Assembly: GCA_020634395.1 (NCBI GenBank)
Contig: JACKBU010000021.1
Span: 1-64,000, forward strand
DNA length: 64,000 nucleotides
Reading direction: 5' to 3'
Source of the DNA: Ardenticatenaceae bacterium
GTDB taxonomy: Bacteria > Chloroflexota > Anaerolineae > Promineifilales > Promineifilaceae
This document shows, in pieces, positions 33,884 to 42,076 of this stretch. The position numbers and the translations under genes were made by a program. The first letter of the stretch is position 1. Each line of letters opens with the position of its first letter. The notes under the pieces are model-generated. The model was not told where the DNA came from and searched no databases. It saw only the letters and a list, made by a program, of their open reading frames with translations.

Positions 33884-34327
33884 ATGTACCAAAAAATCCT
33901 GGTCCCGCTAGATGGCTCTGAACGCGCCGAGGCTATTCTGCCCCACGTCATTGACATGGCGCAGTGCAACAAAGCAGCGGTTGTTTTGCTGCAAGTCGTG
34001 GAACGCGAAGTCGTGCTGGTCAGTCCCTATGACCCGCTTTCCTCATTCGAGCCAGAATCCCTCATCGACCGCCAGATCGAAGATGCCCGGCAGTACCTGG
34101 ACGACCAGTGTGCGCGTTTACAGAGCCAGGGCATTCTGGCAGAACGCCGGGTTGAACATGGACCGGTGGTGGAAACTATCAAGGAAGTCGCCGATGAACT
34201 GGCCGTTGATTTGATCGCGATGGCCAGCCACGGCCGTTCCGGGTTAAGCCGCGTTTTGTTCGGCAGCGTAACCACCGGTGTGCTGCAGCACGCCCGCCAG
34301 CCCTTGCTGCTCGTCCGTTCGCAATAA
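33884..34327 (+). CDS. Universal stress protein (UspA family)
   Basis: 147 residues, single domain. MYQKILVPLDGSERAEAIL is the family N-terminus, with the LDGS Asp at the nucleotide site. ASHGRSGLSRVLFGSV carries the Gx2Gx9G(S/T) ATP-binding signature, so an ATP-binding type is likely. It has AAAGGGGAG before the start, and an upstream TATAGT (33834-33839) as possible -10. The segment 33792-33832 also holds two small inverted repeats. A stress or dormancy role is inferred from the family. Confidence 0.88.
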   Translation: MYQKILVPLDGSERAEAILPHVIDMAQCNKAAVVLLQVVEREVVLVSPYDPLSSFEPESLIDRQIEDARQYLDDQCARLQSQGILAERRVEHGPVVETIKEVADELAVDLIAMASHGRSGLSRVLFGSVTTGVLQHARQPLLLVRSQ

Positions 34328-34368
34328 CTGTCACTTGGCACCCCCATCTTCGCCATACAGGAACCATC

Positions 34369-35547
34369 ATGAAATATGCTTTCAGAATCCTTACTTTTGT
34401 CCTTTTCGGATTAGCTTTGATTGCGCCCCGTACGGCCGTGGCCCAGGAAACGGCCGTGCTGCCGGTTGTGCAGGCCGTGCTCTTCTATTCGCCTACCTGC
34501 CCCCACTGCCACGAAGTGATGACCAACGTACTGCCGCCGCTGGCCGACAAATATGGCGACCAACTGCAAATTCTAGGCATTGATGTCAACAGTTCCCTGG
34601 GTGACGCCCTTTACGAGGCCACGGTAGAACATTATGAGATTTCAGGCGGCCGTCTGGGTGTGCCCACGCTGATACTCGGCCAAACCATCCTTGTGGGCAG
34701 CGGAGAAATTCCGGACCAACTCCCAGATCTGATCGAGACGGGCCTGGCAGCCGGCGGCGTCGGTTGGCCGGACATTCCCGGTCTGCAAGAAGCGGTTCCC
34801 GATTTGCCGCCATCGGCGGATCCGGCTCTGGTGGTGGTGGCAGCAGAAACGGCCGTGCCCGTCAACCCGCAAGCCCCGGCGGAAGCAGCGCCCGCGGACC
34901 AAACCGGCACGTTGAACCTGCACGAGAATCCCTTCAACGAAACCGCTGCCAGCCCCAAGGCGACCCATTGGGGGGGCATGATTGTGGGCTGGATGGTCTT
35001 TTTGGGCATGCTGGCGGCTCTGGTCTACGGCGTGTGGCGCTCCGTCAAAACCTCGCCTACCATTCCCGACCGCCTGGCCGACCCGGAAGCACGGCTGGTT
35101 CGATCATCGGCCGTGCCGATTCTCGTCGTCTTGGGGCTGGGCATTGCTGTATACCTGGCCTACGTGGAGGTGACCCAGGTAACGGCCGTGTGCGGTCCCA
35201 TCGGTGAATGCAACCTGGTGCAGAGCAGCCAGTATGCCAGAATTGTGGGCGTTCCAGTGGCCATTCTTGGGGCGGTAAACTACCTGGTTCTGGGCGTGTT
35301 ATGGCTGTTCCAAAAACCCCTGAACGCCAGGTTTCATAATCTGGGTGTATTGGGCTTGCTTGTCTTAACCTCGGTGGGCATGTTGTTTTCCATCTACCTC
35401 ACCCTGCTGGAACTGCTGGTGATTGGCGCCGTCTGTGCCTGGTGCCTCAGCTCGGCCGTCATTACCACCCTGCTGTTTCTCATTGTCGTTCAAACATTGA
35501 CCAGACGGCCGTCGCCCATTGCCCCGCGTTTTTCGGCCGGCGTTTAG
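34369..35547 (+). CDS. Thioredoxin-like domain fused to vitamin K epoxide reductase (VKOR)
   Basis: 392 residues. A signal peptide (1-25) leads to a thioredoxin-like domain with CPHC at 44-47 and a GVPTLIL cis-proline loop. A Pro/Ala-rich linker (about 150-190) follows, then membrane helices. The VKOR domain has CGPIGEC (about 275-281), QSSQYARIVGVPVAILG and the active-site CAWC (about 356-359). VKOR re-oxidises thioredoxin-like oxidases by passing electrons to quinone, so this is a self-contained disulfide-bond-forming enzyme for exported proteins. The domain order (Trx before VKOR) is the reverse of the common cyanobacterial fusion. Confidence 0.88.
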   Translation: MKYAFRILTFVLFGLALIAPRTAVAQETAVLPVVQAVLFYSPTCPHCHEVMTNVLPPLADKYGDQLQILGIDVNSSLGDALYEATVEHYEISGGRLGVPTLILGQTILVGSGEIPDQLPDLIETGLAAGGVGWPDIPGLQEAVPDLPPSADPALVVVAAETAVPVNPQAPAEAAPADQTGTLNLHENPFNETAASPKATHWGGMIVGWMVFLGMLAALVYGVWRSVKTSPTIPDRLADPEARLVRSSAVPILVVLGLGIAVYLAYVEVTQVTAVCGPIGECNLVQSSQYARIVGVPVAILGAVNYLVLGVLWLFQKPLNARFHNLGVLGLLVLTSVGMLFSIYLTLLELLVIGAVCAWCLSSAVITTLLFLIVVQTLTRRPSPIAPRFSAGV

Positions 35548-35590
35548 GGTTTAGCCTACTATCACCAGTAAGAGGTGACAAGTGTAACTA

Positions 35591-35610
35591 GGGGAAACGG
35601 CCGTTTCCCC
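35591..35610. repeat. 20-bp perfect palindrome centred on ACGGCCGT
   Basis: GGGGAAACGG and CCGTTTCCCC are exact inverted halves. This is the most extended form of the octamer seen in the window and lies in an intergenic gap. It lacks the conserved flank of repeat A. Confidence 0.7.
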
Positions 35611-35713
35611 TTACACTAAAGTTAACTCGACACAGCGTTTGTATTCACCATCGGCGCCTGCAACACGATGGCAAGTCAGCCGGTTGGCTGTGCCAATCGG
35701 CCCTGGAGGTGAA

Positions 35714-36124
35714 ATGATGACGCAAGTCAGCAACGGCAACAATCCTTTAAACCAGCCCGTCTCCAACCGGTTGAACGAAACACGATTTTTAGCCCGCTCT
35801 GTAAGCCTGCTGGCCCTGCTTACAGGCTTCATCTATCTTCGCGTCATTGGCCTGGCCAGCCTGGCCCGCGCCGAGCAAAACTGGCCGGAAGCGATTCTAT
35901 TATTCGCCCTGGTCGCCGCGGCTACGTCAGGTTTGATCTGCGCCTGGCGCTGGGAAGCGGTCGGTGGCATTGTCGCCAGCCTGTGCGCCGCGGGCATTGC
36001 TCTGTTAGCCTTTCACGCCTTTCCGGACCATCCTTTCTTTGCGGCCTTTGCCTACAGCTCGCCTTTTCTGTTTTCGGGCCTCCTGTTTTTAGCCTGCTGG
36101 CGACGCAAACAAGATAAGGCCTGA
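35714..36124 (+). CDS. Small polytopic membrane protein of unknown function
   Basis: 136 residues from the ATG at 35714, which has GGAGGTGAA just upstream; the longer frame from 35639 is not supported. Four hydrophobic stretches (about 28-50, 60-75, 80-105 and 110-127) are predicted helices. The arrangement AWRWEAVGG in the middle resembles small DUF7670-like membrane proteins, but I do not assign a family firmly. It precedes the hydrogenase operon by 230 bp and is probably transcribed separately. Confidence 0.6.
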   Translation: MMTQVSNGNNPLNQPVSNRLNETRFLARSVSLLALLTGFIYLRVIGLASLARAEQNWPEAILLFALVAAATSGLICAWRWEAVGGIVASLCAAGIALLAFHAFPDHPFFAAFAYSSPFLFSGLLFLACWRRKQDKA

Positions 36125-36246
36125 TTCTCTCACGCGGCAAACGGCCGTTACCCCGCCTCTCTTTCCCGGGCCAGGTTCCACAACTGGCCCCGATTCTCCC
36201 TTCTTCCTGCTCAGAATTTACCCCTGACAGCACGTGACACGGGCCG

Positions 36247-36314
36247 TTTGTGCAATTATTCACAAAAGGTATTTCTGTCACTTCTTTCCCATGACAAGTG
36301 TCACTGTGTATAAA
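36247..36314 (+). promoter_or_regulatory. Candidate operator/promoter of the hydrogenase operon
   Basis: TTTGTG-N8-CACAAA (36247-36266) contains TGTG-N8-CACA, the spacing of CRP/FNR-family half-sites. A second inverted repeat, TGACA-AG-TGTCA, lies at 36292-36303. TATAAA at 36309-36314 is a possible -10 without a good -35, which fits an activator-dependent promoter; the first site would then be centred about 64 bp upstream of transcription start. The start codon at 36355 has GGAGGTG. Confidence 0.45.
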
Positions 36315-36354
36315 TTTGCGGATAGCGTAACGTATATTTTGGAGGTGCTGTCCA

Positions 36355-36936
36355 ATGTTTTTGAACTTATTTTTGCTTTTAGCGGCCGTCCTGTGTGCAT
36401 TTCAGGCTATACGCGCCCGGCAAATGTTAGCGGCAGCGCTGTGGTTAGCCTGTACCAGCGCCATCGTGGCCTGGCTGTTGTATGCGCTGGGCGCTCAAGA
36501 GGTGGCTGTGATCGAGCTGAGCGTGGGAGCCGGGCTGGTTACTATTTTGTTCGTGTTTGGCATTACGATTGCCGGTGAAGAAATCCAGGAAGTGGGATCT
36601 CTGGTACCGTGGGCCGTCGCCGGAGGCATTGCTCTAGCGCTCATCGGCCTGGTGGCCTGGTTTGTTTTACCGGCGCAAGAAGCGAGCACGGCCGTTTCGG
36701 AGCCATCTTTCTCGGTCATGGTCTGGGAAAATCGCGGGCTGGATATGCTGGTGCAAATCGGCCTTATTTTTGCCGGTGTGTTAGGCATATTGGGCATCCT
36801 GGCAGAAAAGGAAACGGCCGAAGAACAGGCCCGGGCTTCGCAAAAAACGCCAACATCGACTCCTCCCCTCCCCCAACCTCAGGTCATTACCACAGACGCT
36901 CATCAAGATACGCCAATCAAGGAGGCCCACGCATGA
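36355..36936 (+). CDS. Mbh/Mrp-type membrane subunit with DUF4040 (MbhD/NuoJ-like)
   Basis: 193 residues with five predicted helices. VIELSVGAGLVTILFVFGIT (residues about 52-71) is the DUF4040/MbhD signature, also related to NuoJ and MrpB. The C-terminal 40 residues are a hydrophilic Thr/Pro-rich tail. It is the first gene of the hydrogenase operon and overlaps the next by 4 bp (ATGA). In Mbh complexes this subunit is part of the sodium/proton-translocating antiporter module. The ribosome site is strong (GGAGGTG). Confidence 0.75.
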   Translation: MFLNLFLLLAAVLCAFQAIRARQMLAAALWLACTSAIVAWLLYALGAQEVAVIELSVGAGLVTILFVFGITIAGEEIQEVGSLVPWAVAGGIALALIGLVAWFVLPAQEASTAVSEPSFSVMVWENRGLDMLVQIGLIFAGVLGILGILAEKETAEEQARASQKTPTSTPPLPQPQVITTDAHQDTPIKEAHA

Positions 36937-37241
36937 GCAGCGAATTAACGATAACGGCCGTTACAGTTTTATGCCTGCTTGGTGTCGCTTTATATGGCCT
37001 GCTGATAGTGCGCAATCTGTTCCAGGTAATTATCGCCCTCCAGATCCTGGTCAAAGGCGCGCTTATCGCCCTGGTCCTGGCCGGCAAAATCAGCGGCCAG
37101 ATTAATCTGGGGCAGAGCCTGGCCGTCACCGTCATCGTCGCCGACACGATTGTGGCAGTGGTCGGGCTGGCGCTGGCCGTGCAGGTGAAGCGCTACACAG
37201 GTTCGCTCGACGTCAAGAATCTATCCACTCTGCGGAGGTAA
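36933..37241 (+). CDS. NuoK/MrpC-like antiporter subunit of the hydrogenase complex
   Basis: 102 residues from the ATG at 36933, overlapping the upstream stop. Three helices are present, with the NuoK/MrpC/MbhG pattern: LYGLLIVRNLFQVIIALQIL, then GQINLGQSLAVTVIVADTIVAVVGLALAVQ. The conserved buried acidic residue appears as Asp in the ADTIVAVVGLA segment. The protein couples the electron-transfer module to ion translocation. Longer in-frame extension upstream is a shadow of the previous gene. Confidence 0.8.
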   Translation: MSSELTITAVTVLCLLGVALYGLLIVRNLFQVIIALQILVKGALIALVLAGKISGQINLGQSLAVTVIVADTIVAVVGLALAVQVKRYTGSLDVKNLSTLRR

Positions 37242-37244
37242 GCC

Positions 37245-38990
37245 ATGAGTGCCTGGTTGATCATTCTCACCATTGGGTTCGCCTGGCTGGGCGCTGTGTG
37301 CGTCTGGCTGGCAGGAGACAAACGGCCGCGCGCCCAACACACACTGGCCGTCCTCTTCTCCGTAGCCGCGGGGTTGGCCGCTCTGGCCCTCATCCCCAAC
37401 ACCAGCGATCAGGCCGTCATCAGCCTGAATGCGGGCAGCGTGTTCGGTCAGTTTACCTTCGTACCAGACGGGCTGGGCGTTTTTCTAACCGTTGTGGCCA
37501 CGGTAATTGGCAGTCTGGCGGTCATTTTTTCTGTTGAATATATGCGCGGTGAAGCGCAGCTTGGACGCTACTACGCCCTGATCCTGTTGTTTATCGGCTC
37601 GATGGCCGGGCTGGTGCTGACGGGCAGCCTGTTTTTGATGTTCGTCTTGTGGGAGATGACGGCGTTGTGCTCGTATGCCCTCATTTCCTTTTACAACGAT
37701 GATCCCAAAGCGGTGCGCGGCGGCATTAAGGCGCTGATCATCACGCAAATTGGCGGCATTGGCCTGCTAGTGGGCACGCTGGCCGTCTACATTTACTTAG
37801 GTGACTACCAGATCGATACACTGCTGGCGCAGGCGCAAACGCTGCCGGCGGGTGTATTGAGCTTTATCGCTTTCACCTTTCTGCTGGCGGCCATGGCAAA
37901 ATCGGCGCAGGTGCCATTCCACACCTGGCTGCCGGACGCCATGGAAGCGCCAACACCCGTCAGCGCGCTCATCCACGCGGCAACGATGGTGAATGCGGGT
38001 GTGTATCTGCTGGCCCGGTTTTACCCGGCTTTTGCGGACGTGGCGGGGTGGAAAACGGCCGTGCTCACCATCGGCCTCCTCACCGCCTTGCTGGCCGCCC
38101 TCATGGCCGTCGTCGCCACCGATTTAAAGCGCATGCTGGCCTATTCCACCGTCAGCCAGTTGGGCTACATGGTCTACGCCATTGGTGTGGGCGGTGTATT
38201 CGCCAGCCAATTCCACCTGCTCAGCCACGCCATCTTCAAGGCGCTGTTGTTCCTGGGCGCGGGTGCGGTCATCCACGCCCTCGGCACACGCGACATGCGC
38301 CAGATGGGCGGCTTGCGGACGCAAATGCCTGTCGTGAGTACGACCTTCATGATCGGCGCGGCAGCATTGATTGGACTACCCATTTTCAACGGCTTCTGGA
38401 GCAAGGAGCTAATTTTGGAAAGCGGGCTGGAGGGAGGGCCGATTTGGGCAAACGTGGGCACGCTGTTGGGTGCGGGTATCACCGCTTTTTACGCTTTCCG
38501 CATGGTATGGATGGTGCTGTTCGGCCAACCGCAAGGCAAAACCCACGTCCATGACGCCGGTATACCCATGAAAACGGCGCTTATTCCCCTGGCATTCGGC
38601 ACATTGACCTCGTGGCTGTTGATTGGCCGGTTCGGCAGCTGGCTGCAAGCGACACTTCCCTATGAGCAGCTTAACGTTGAATCGACCGAAGAAATGCTGC
38701 TGGCGATTATCACAACGCCGGCGACATATCTGGCCTTAGCTATCGTGGCCCTGGGAATGGTGGCCTGGTGGCAGCGCGAGCGGCTCACCGGCCTGGCCCG
38801 GTCGCTGCAAGGCGTAGGCCGCGCCGCCGCCAACGGTTTTGGCTTTGAAGCGCTGAATCAGGGGGCCGTCAGCCTGACGCAAAAAGCGGCAGCCGCCCTC
38901 CAGGTTACGCAAACGGGCCAGTTGAACTGGAATGTGCTGGGCATAGTCGTGGCGCTGGTGGTGGTGCTGCTGGTTCTGGCCGGGGTTTAG
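37245..38990 (+). CDS. NuoL/MrpA/MbhH-like proton or sodium antiporter subunit
   Basis: 581 residues, about 14-15 helices. It has the antiporter signatures: VLWEMTALCSYALISF (helix-5 Glu), AKSAQVPFHTWLPDAMEAPTPVSALIHAATMVNAGVYLL seen in blocks, with the broken-helix Lys, and LKRMLAYSTVSQLGYMVYA. It lacks the very long lateral C-terminal helix of true NuoL, so it resembles hydrogenase (Mbh/Hyf/Hyc) antiporter subunits. It starts 3 bp after the MrpC-like gene. Together with the next gene it supplies two ion channels. Confidence 0.85.
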   Translation: MSAWLIILTIGFAWLGAVCVWLAGDKRPRAQHTLAVLFSVAAGLAALALIPNTSDQAVISLNAGSVFGQFTFVPDGLGVFLTVVATVIGSLAVIFSVEYMRGEAQLGRYYALILLFIGSMAGLVLTGSLFLMFVLWEMTALCSYALISFYNDDPKAVRGGIKALIITQIGGIGLLVGTLAVYIYLGDYQIDTLLAQAQTLPAGVLSFIAFTFLLAAMAKSAQVPFHTWLPDAMEAPTPVSALIHAATMVNAGVYLLARFYPAFADVAGWKTAVLTIGLLTALLAALMAVVATDLKRMLAYSTVSQLGYMVYAIGVGGVFASQFHLLSHAIFKALLFLGAGAVIHALGTRDMRQMGGLRTQMPVVSTTFMIGAAALIGLPIFNGFWSKELILESGLEGGPIWANVGTLLGAGITAFYAFRMVWMVLFGQPQGKTHVHDAGIPMKTALIPLAFGTLTSWLLIGRFGSWLQATLPYEQLNVESTEEMLLAIITTPATYLALAIVALGMVAWWQRERLTGLARSLQGVGRAAANGFGFEALNQGAVSLTQKAAAALQVTQTGQLNWNVLGIVVALVVVLLVLAGV

Positions 38991-39066
38991 GGAGTTGGTG
39001 GGATGGTTGGTTAGTTAGCTGGTTGGTTGCACCAACAAACCAACATATCCTTTCGGGAAATTATTT

Positions 39067-40596
39067 ATGGACATCCAAACTTTAGCAAATCTTCCCGTTT
39101 TTCTATGGTTGATCTGGCTGCCGCTGCTGTGGTCGCCCGTGATTTATCTGGTAGGACGGTTGGCGCGGCGACGGTGGGCGACGGACACGGCCGTTGCCCG
39201 GTGGATCGCCCTCATCGCCATTCTCAGTACATGGCTGCCATTCGCGTTAACGTACCAGGAATTCAAGGCCAACGGTGTGCTCAGCTACACGTTTGGCACG
39301 ATCACGCTGCGGCTGGACGGGCTGAGCCTGCTGCTGGCAACGGCCGTTCTGGGTCTCTCCACCCTCGTCATCCTGTATTCAAACGCCTACATGCACCGCG
39401 AACTGGGCGAATCTAAGTATTACGCCATGCTGGTCGCCATGACAGGTGTGATGGTGGGGCTGGGCTGCACGGGCGACATTTTTAACCTGTGGCTGTGGTT
39501 CGAGGCTATGGCCATTACCTCTTACCTGCTGGTCGCCTTCTACCGCGACCAACCGGCCTCGCTGGAAGCAGGCGTCAAATATCTGGTACAAAGCGCCGTA
39601 GGCTCCGTGTTTGTGTTGTTGGGCGTGGCCCTGGTGCTGGCGCAAACCGCCACACTAGACATCCTGCAAATCCAGGCCTACGTCGCCGCGCAGCCCGATT
39701 CTGTAGCCTTACTGGCGGCTGGTGGACTCTTCATCATTGGCTTTGGCGTGAAGATCGCCATTGTGCCGATGCACACCTGGCTGCCCGACGCCCATTCGCA
39801 GGCGCCCAGCGGCATCAGCGCCATGTTGTCCGGCGTGGTCATCGAAGCCGGGCTGATTGCCCTGCTGCGCGCGTTGGCACCGCTGGCCGGGACCACCACA
39901 ACCTGGGGCACTTTGCTCATTTTCTTCGGCATCCTGAACATGGTTGTGGGCAATTTGCTGGCGCTGCGGCAACAGCAGGTGAAGCGGCTGCTGGCCTTTT
40001 CCAGCATCGCCCACGTGGGTTACATGCTGATTGGCCTGGGCACGGCCGTTTACTTTGGCGAAGTGGCGGGCGCGGAAGGCAGTTTCTTCCACCTGCTCAG
40101 CCACACGATGATGAAGGGGCTGGCTTTTCTTTCCGCCGGGGCGCTGCTGTACGTGATGCACACGGCACGCGGCGAGCACGACCCCTTGATGATTGCCGAC
40201 CTGGCAGGCGCGGCGCAGAAATATCCAATCATCGCCCTGGTGTTCAGCCTGGCGTTGCTTGGTTTGGGCGGGCTGCCGCCACTGGTGGGCTTTATGTCCA
40301 AGTGGCAAATCCTGGTGGCCGGGTTTGAAACGCGCAGCCTGATCATGTATGGCATTGTGGCGTTTGTGGCGTTGAACAGCGTGCTCTCGCTGGCTTATTA
40401 TGCGCCGATGGTGAATGCGGTGTATCGGAAACGGCCGTCAACGGCCGTGCAGTCCGGCCTCGCCGTCCCTCCCCTGATGACCATTCCCCTGGTGGTACTG
40501 GCTGCCGGGATTTTGCTGGTGGGCATCTGGCCCAATCTGGTAAGCGGATTGGTACAGCCGGCCGGCGCAGCGTTAATGGCCGCTTTTGGCGGCTGA
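39067..40596 (+). CDS. NuoN/NuoM/MrpD-like antiporter subunit of the hydrogenase complex
   Basis: 509 residues, about 14 helices. FNLWLWFEAMAITSYLLVAFY provides the conserved Glu, GVKIAIVPMHTWLPDAHSQAP the broken-helix Lys and PDAH motif, and VKRLLAFSSIAHVGYMLIG the second antiporter block. Together with the preceding subunit it forms the ion-pumping arm. A 76-bp gap upstream contains a short hairpin (around 39021-39044, one mismatch) that could attenuate or stabilise the message. Confidence 0.85.
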   Translation: MDIQTLANLPVFLWLIWLPLLWSPVIYLVGRLARRRWATDTAVARWIALIAILSTWLPFALTYQEFKANGVLSYTFGTITLRLDGLSLLLATAVLGLSTLVILYSNAYMHRELGESKYYAMLVAMTGVMVGLGCTGDIFNLWLWFEAMAITSYLLVAFYRDQPASLEAGVKYLVQSAVGSVFVLLGVALVLAQTATLDILQIQAYVAAQPDSVALLAAGGLFIIGFGVKIAIVPMHTWLPDAHSQAPSGISAMLSGVVIEAGLIALLRALAPLAGTTTTWGTLLIFFGILNMVVGNLLALRQQQVKRLLAFSSIAHVGYMLIGLGTAVYFGEVAGAEGSFFHLLSHTMMKGLAFLSAGALLYVMHTARGEHDPLMIADLAGAAQKYPIIALVFSLALLGLGGLPPLVGFMSKWQILVAGFETRSLIMYGIVAFVALNSVLSLAYYAPMVNAVYRKRPSTAVQSGLAVPPLMTIPLVVLAAGILLVGIWPNLVSGLVQPAGAALMAAFGG

Positions 40597-40636
40597 GAAC
40601 CGCTTTGAGCGGGCAACCTGATTGTGGAGTGAGTGA

Positions 40637-40948
40637 ATGAGCTTCTTACTAATCCCACCCATTGCTTTTGTGCTTTACATCCTGCTTGTAGGCGTGCTAT
40701 CTGGCCTGGGCAAACTACTGGCCGGTCCGGAAAGCCCTAGCCCAGAAAAATCGAGCAGCTACACAGGCGGCGAGTCTCTACCAACACGCCTGGGGCTGCC
40801 AGGGTATCGGCCGTTTTTTGTCATTGCCCTGTTTTTTGCCGTACTGCATTTGGGGGTGCTGATGTTAGGCAGCAGCATCCCATCGCCGATTTCTGTCCTG
40901 TACCTCGCCGGATTGATTCTGGCGCTCATCGCACTCGTTTTAGGGTAG
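40637..40948 (+). CDS. NuoA/MbhI-like small membrane subunit
   Basis: 103 residues: one helix at the N-terminus, a polar loop with SSYTGGES (the place of YECG in NuoA), then two helices. The length and loop position fit MbhI/NuoA-type subunits, which connect the membrane arm to the NuoB/D/H core. It lies 8 bp before the small hydrogenase subunit. Identity between family subtypes is uncertain. Confidence 0.65.
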   Translation: MSFLLIPPIAFVLYILLVGVLSGLGKLLAGPESPSPEKSSSYTGGESLPTRLGLPGYRPFFVIALFFAVLHLGVLMLGSSIPSPISVLYLAGLILALIALVLG

Positions 40949-40956
40949 AGAAAATC

Positions 40957-41484
40957 ATGACAAACTTAAACCTGTCCGACGAATGGAACGGCATTCTGCT
41001 CAAGCTAAAAAAATGGGCGCGCATCAATTCGCCGTGGGCCATTCATTACAACAGCGGTTCGTGCAACGGCTGCGACATAGAAATTCTGGCCACGCTCACG
41101 CCCCGCTACGACGCCGAACGGTTAGGGGTAAAGCTGCAGGGCAGCCCGCGCCACGCCGACGTGTTGATCTGTACCGGCCCGGTGACGCTGCAATCGCGCG
41201 ACCGGCTGCGGCGCATTTATGAACAGATGCCCGACCCGAAGTTTGTGGTGGCGGTAGGATCGTGCGCCATTTCCGGTGGTGTTTTCCAGGGCTGCTATAA
41301 CGTTGTCGGCCACATCGACGAGGTAATTCCGGTGGACGCCTACGTGCCCGGCTGCCCGCCCCGCCCGGAAGCCATCATTGACGGCCTGGTTAAACTGCTG
41401 ACCGCGCTCAAACAAGGCGACCCACCCCCAACCGAGCGCCCAACCGAATTGGAACTGGAGAACTACGATGCCGCAACAATCTAA
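40957..41484 (+). CDS. [NiFe] hydrogenase small subunit, NuoB/MbhJ-like
   Basis: 175 residues. Cys36 and Cys39 (GSCNGCDIE), Cys103 (GSCAISGG) and Cys133 (PGCPPRPE) form the complete set of ligands for the proximal [4Fe-4S] cluster. This cluster hands electrons to or from the Ni-Fe site in the large subunit. The adjacent Cys36-x2-Cys39 arrangement is that of hydrogenase (MbhJ/EchC/HycG) rather than the CC pair of complex I NuoB, supporting the hydrogenase assignment. It overlaps the NuoC-like gene by 17 bp. Confidence 0.9.
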   Translation: MTNLNLSDEWNGILLKLKKWARINSPWAIHYNSGSCNGCDIEILATLTPRYDAERLGVKLQGSPRHADVLICTGPVTLQSRDRLRRIYEQMPDPKFVVAVGSCAISGGVFQGCYNVVGHIDEVIPVDAYVPGCPPRPEAIIDGLVKLLTALKQGDPPPTERPTELELENYDAATI

Positions 41485-42067
41485 ATCAACCGCCCAGGCG
41501 CAGGCAGAAACGGCACTCCTGGCCGCCGAAGCGCTTTTGCAGCCGTGGGCTTCACACATCAACAAGCCGCAGCCGGATGATAAAACCCTGGCCCGCGGCG
41601 AAAATCCGCTTGTCTTTCCTTACAGCCGGCGGCGAATTAAACTGACGGGCCACGGCCGTCCGGACGTTCTGGACATTTCCTTGCAGCCAGCTGAACTGCT
41701 GGAAGTGGTACAAACTCTCATGGACGCCAACTGGGGCTACCTGATCACTATCACAGGCGTCGATTTAGGCCCGGAGGCCGGAGAGATTGAAGTGCTGTAT
41801 CACTTGGCGCAGGGCGCGGCCGTCGTGACGCTGTCGGTAAAGGTAGGGCGAGAGACGGAAACGGCCGTGATCCCTTCCATTTGTTCTATCATCCCTTCCG
41901 CCAGCTTCTTTGAGCGTGAACTGAGTGAAATGCTGGGCATCACTGTGCAAAATACTCCCAACAGCGATCGCCTGTTTCTGCCCGACGACTGGCCGGCAGA
42001 CGTTTATCCTTTGCGCAAAGAGTTTGTGGCCGGCAGTGCAACGGCCGTCGACGCCCAAAATACATGA
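41468..42067 (+). CDS. NuoC/MbhK-like subunit of the hydrogenase
   Basis: 199 residues. A variable N-terminal 70 residues is followed by a NuoC-type fold: GYLITITGVDLG, IEVLYHLAQGAAVVTLSVKV, and FFERELSEMLGITVQN, ending with DWPADVYPLRKEF. This matches the 30-kDa subunit domain of complex I and MbhK/HycE-N of group 4 hydrogenases. It is structural, supporting the NuoB/NuoD-like pair. It begins inside the preceding gene, consistent with translational coupling. Confidence 0.85.
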   Translation: MPQQSKSTAQAQAETALLAAEALLQPWASHINKPQPDDKTLARGENPLVFPYSRRRIKLTGHGRPDVLDISLQPAELLEVVQTLMDANWGYLITITGVDLGPEAGEIEVLYHLAQGAAVVTLSVKVGRETETAVIPSICSIIPSASFFERELSEMLGITVQNTPNSDRLFLPDDWPADVYPLRKEFVAGSATAVDAQNT

Positions 42068-42076
42068 GAGCTTAAA

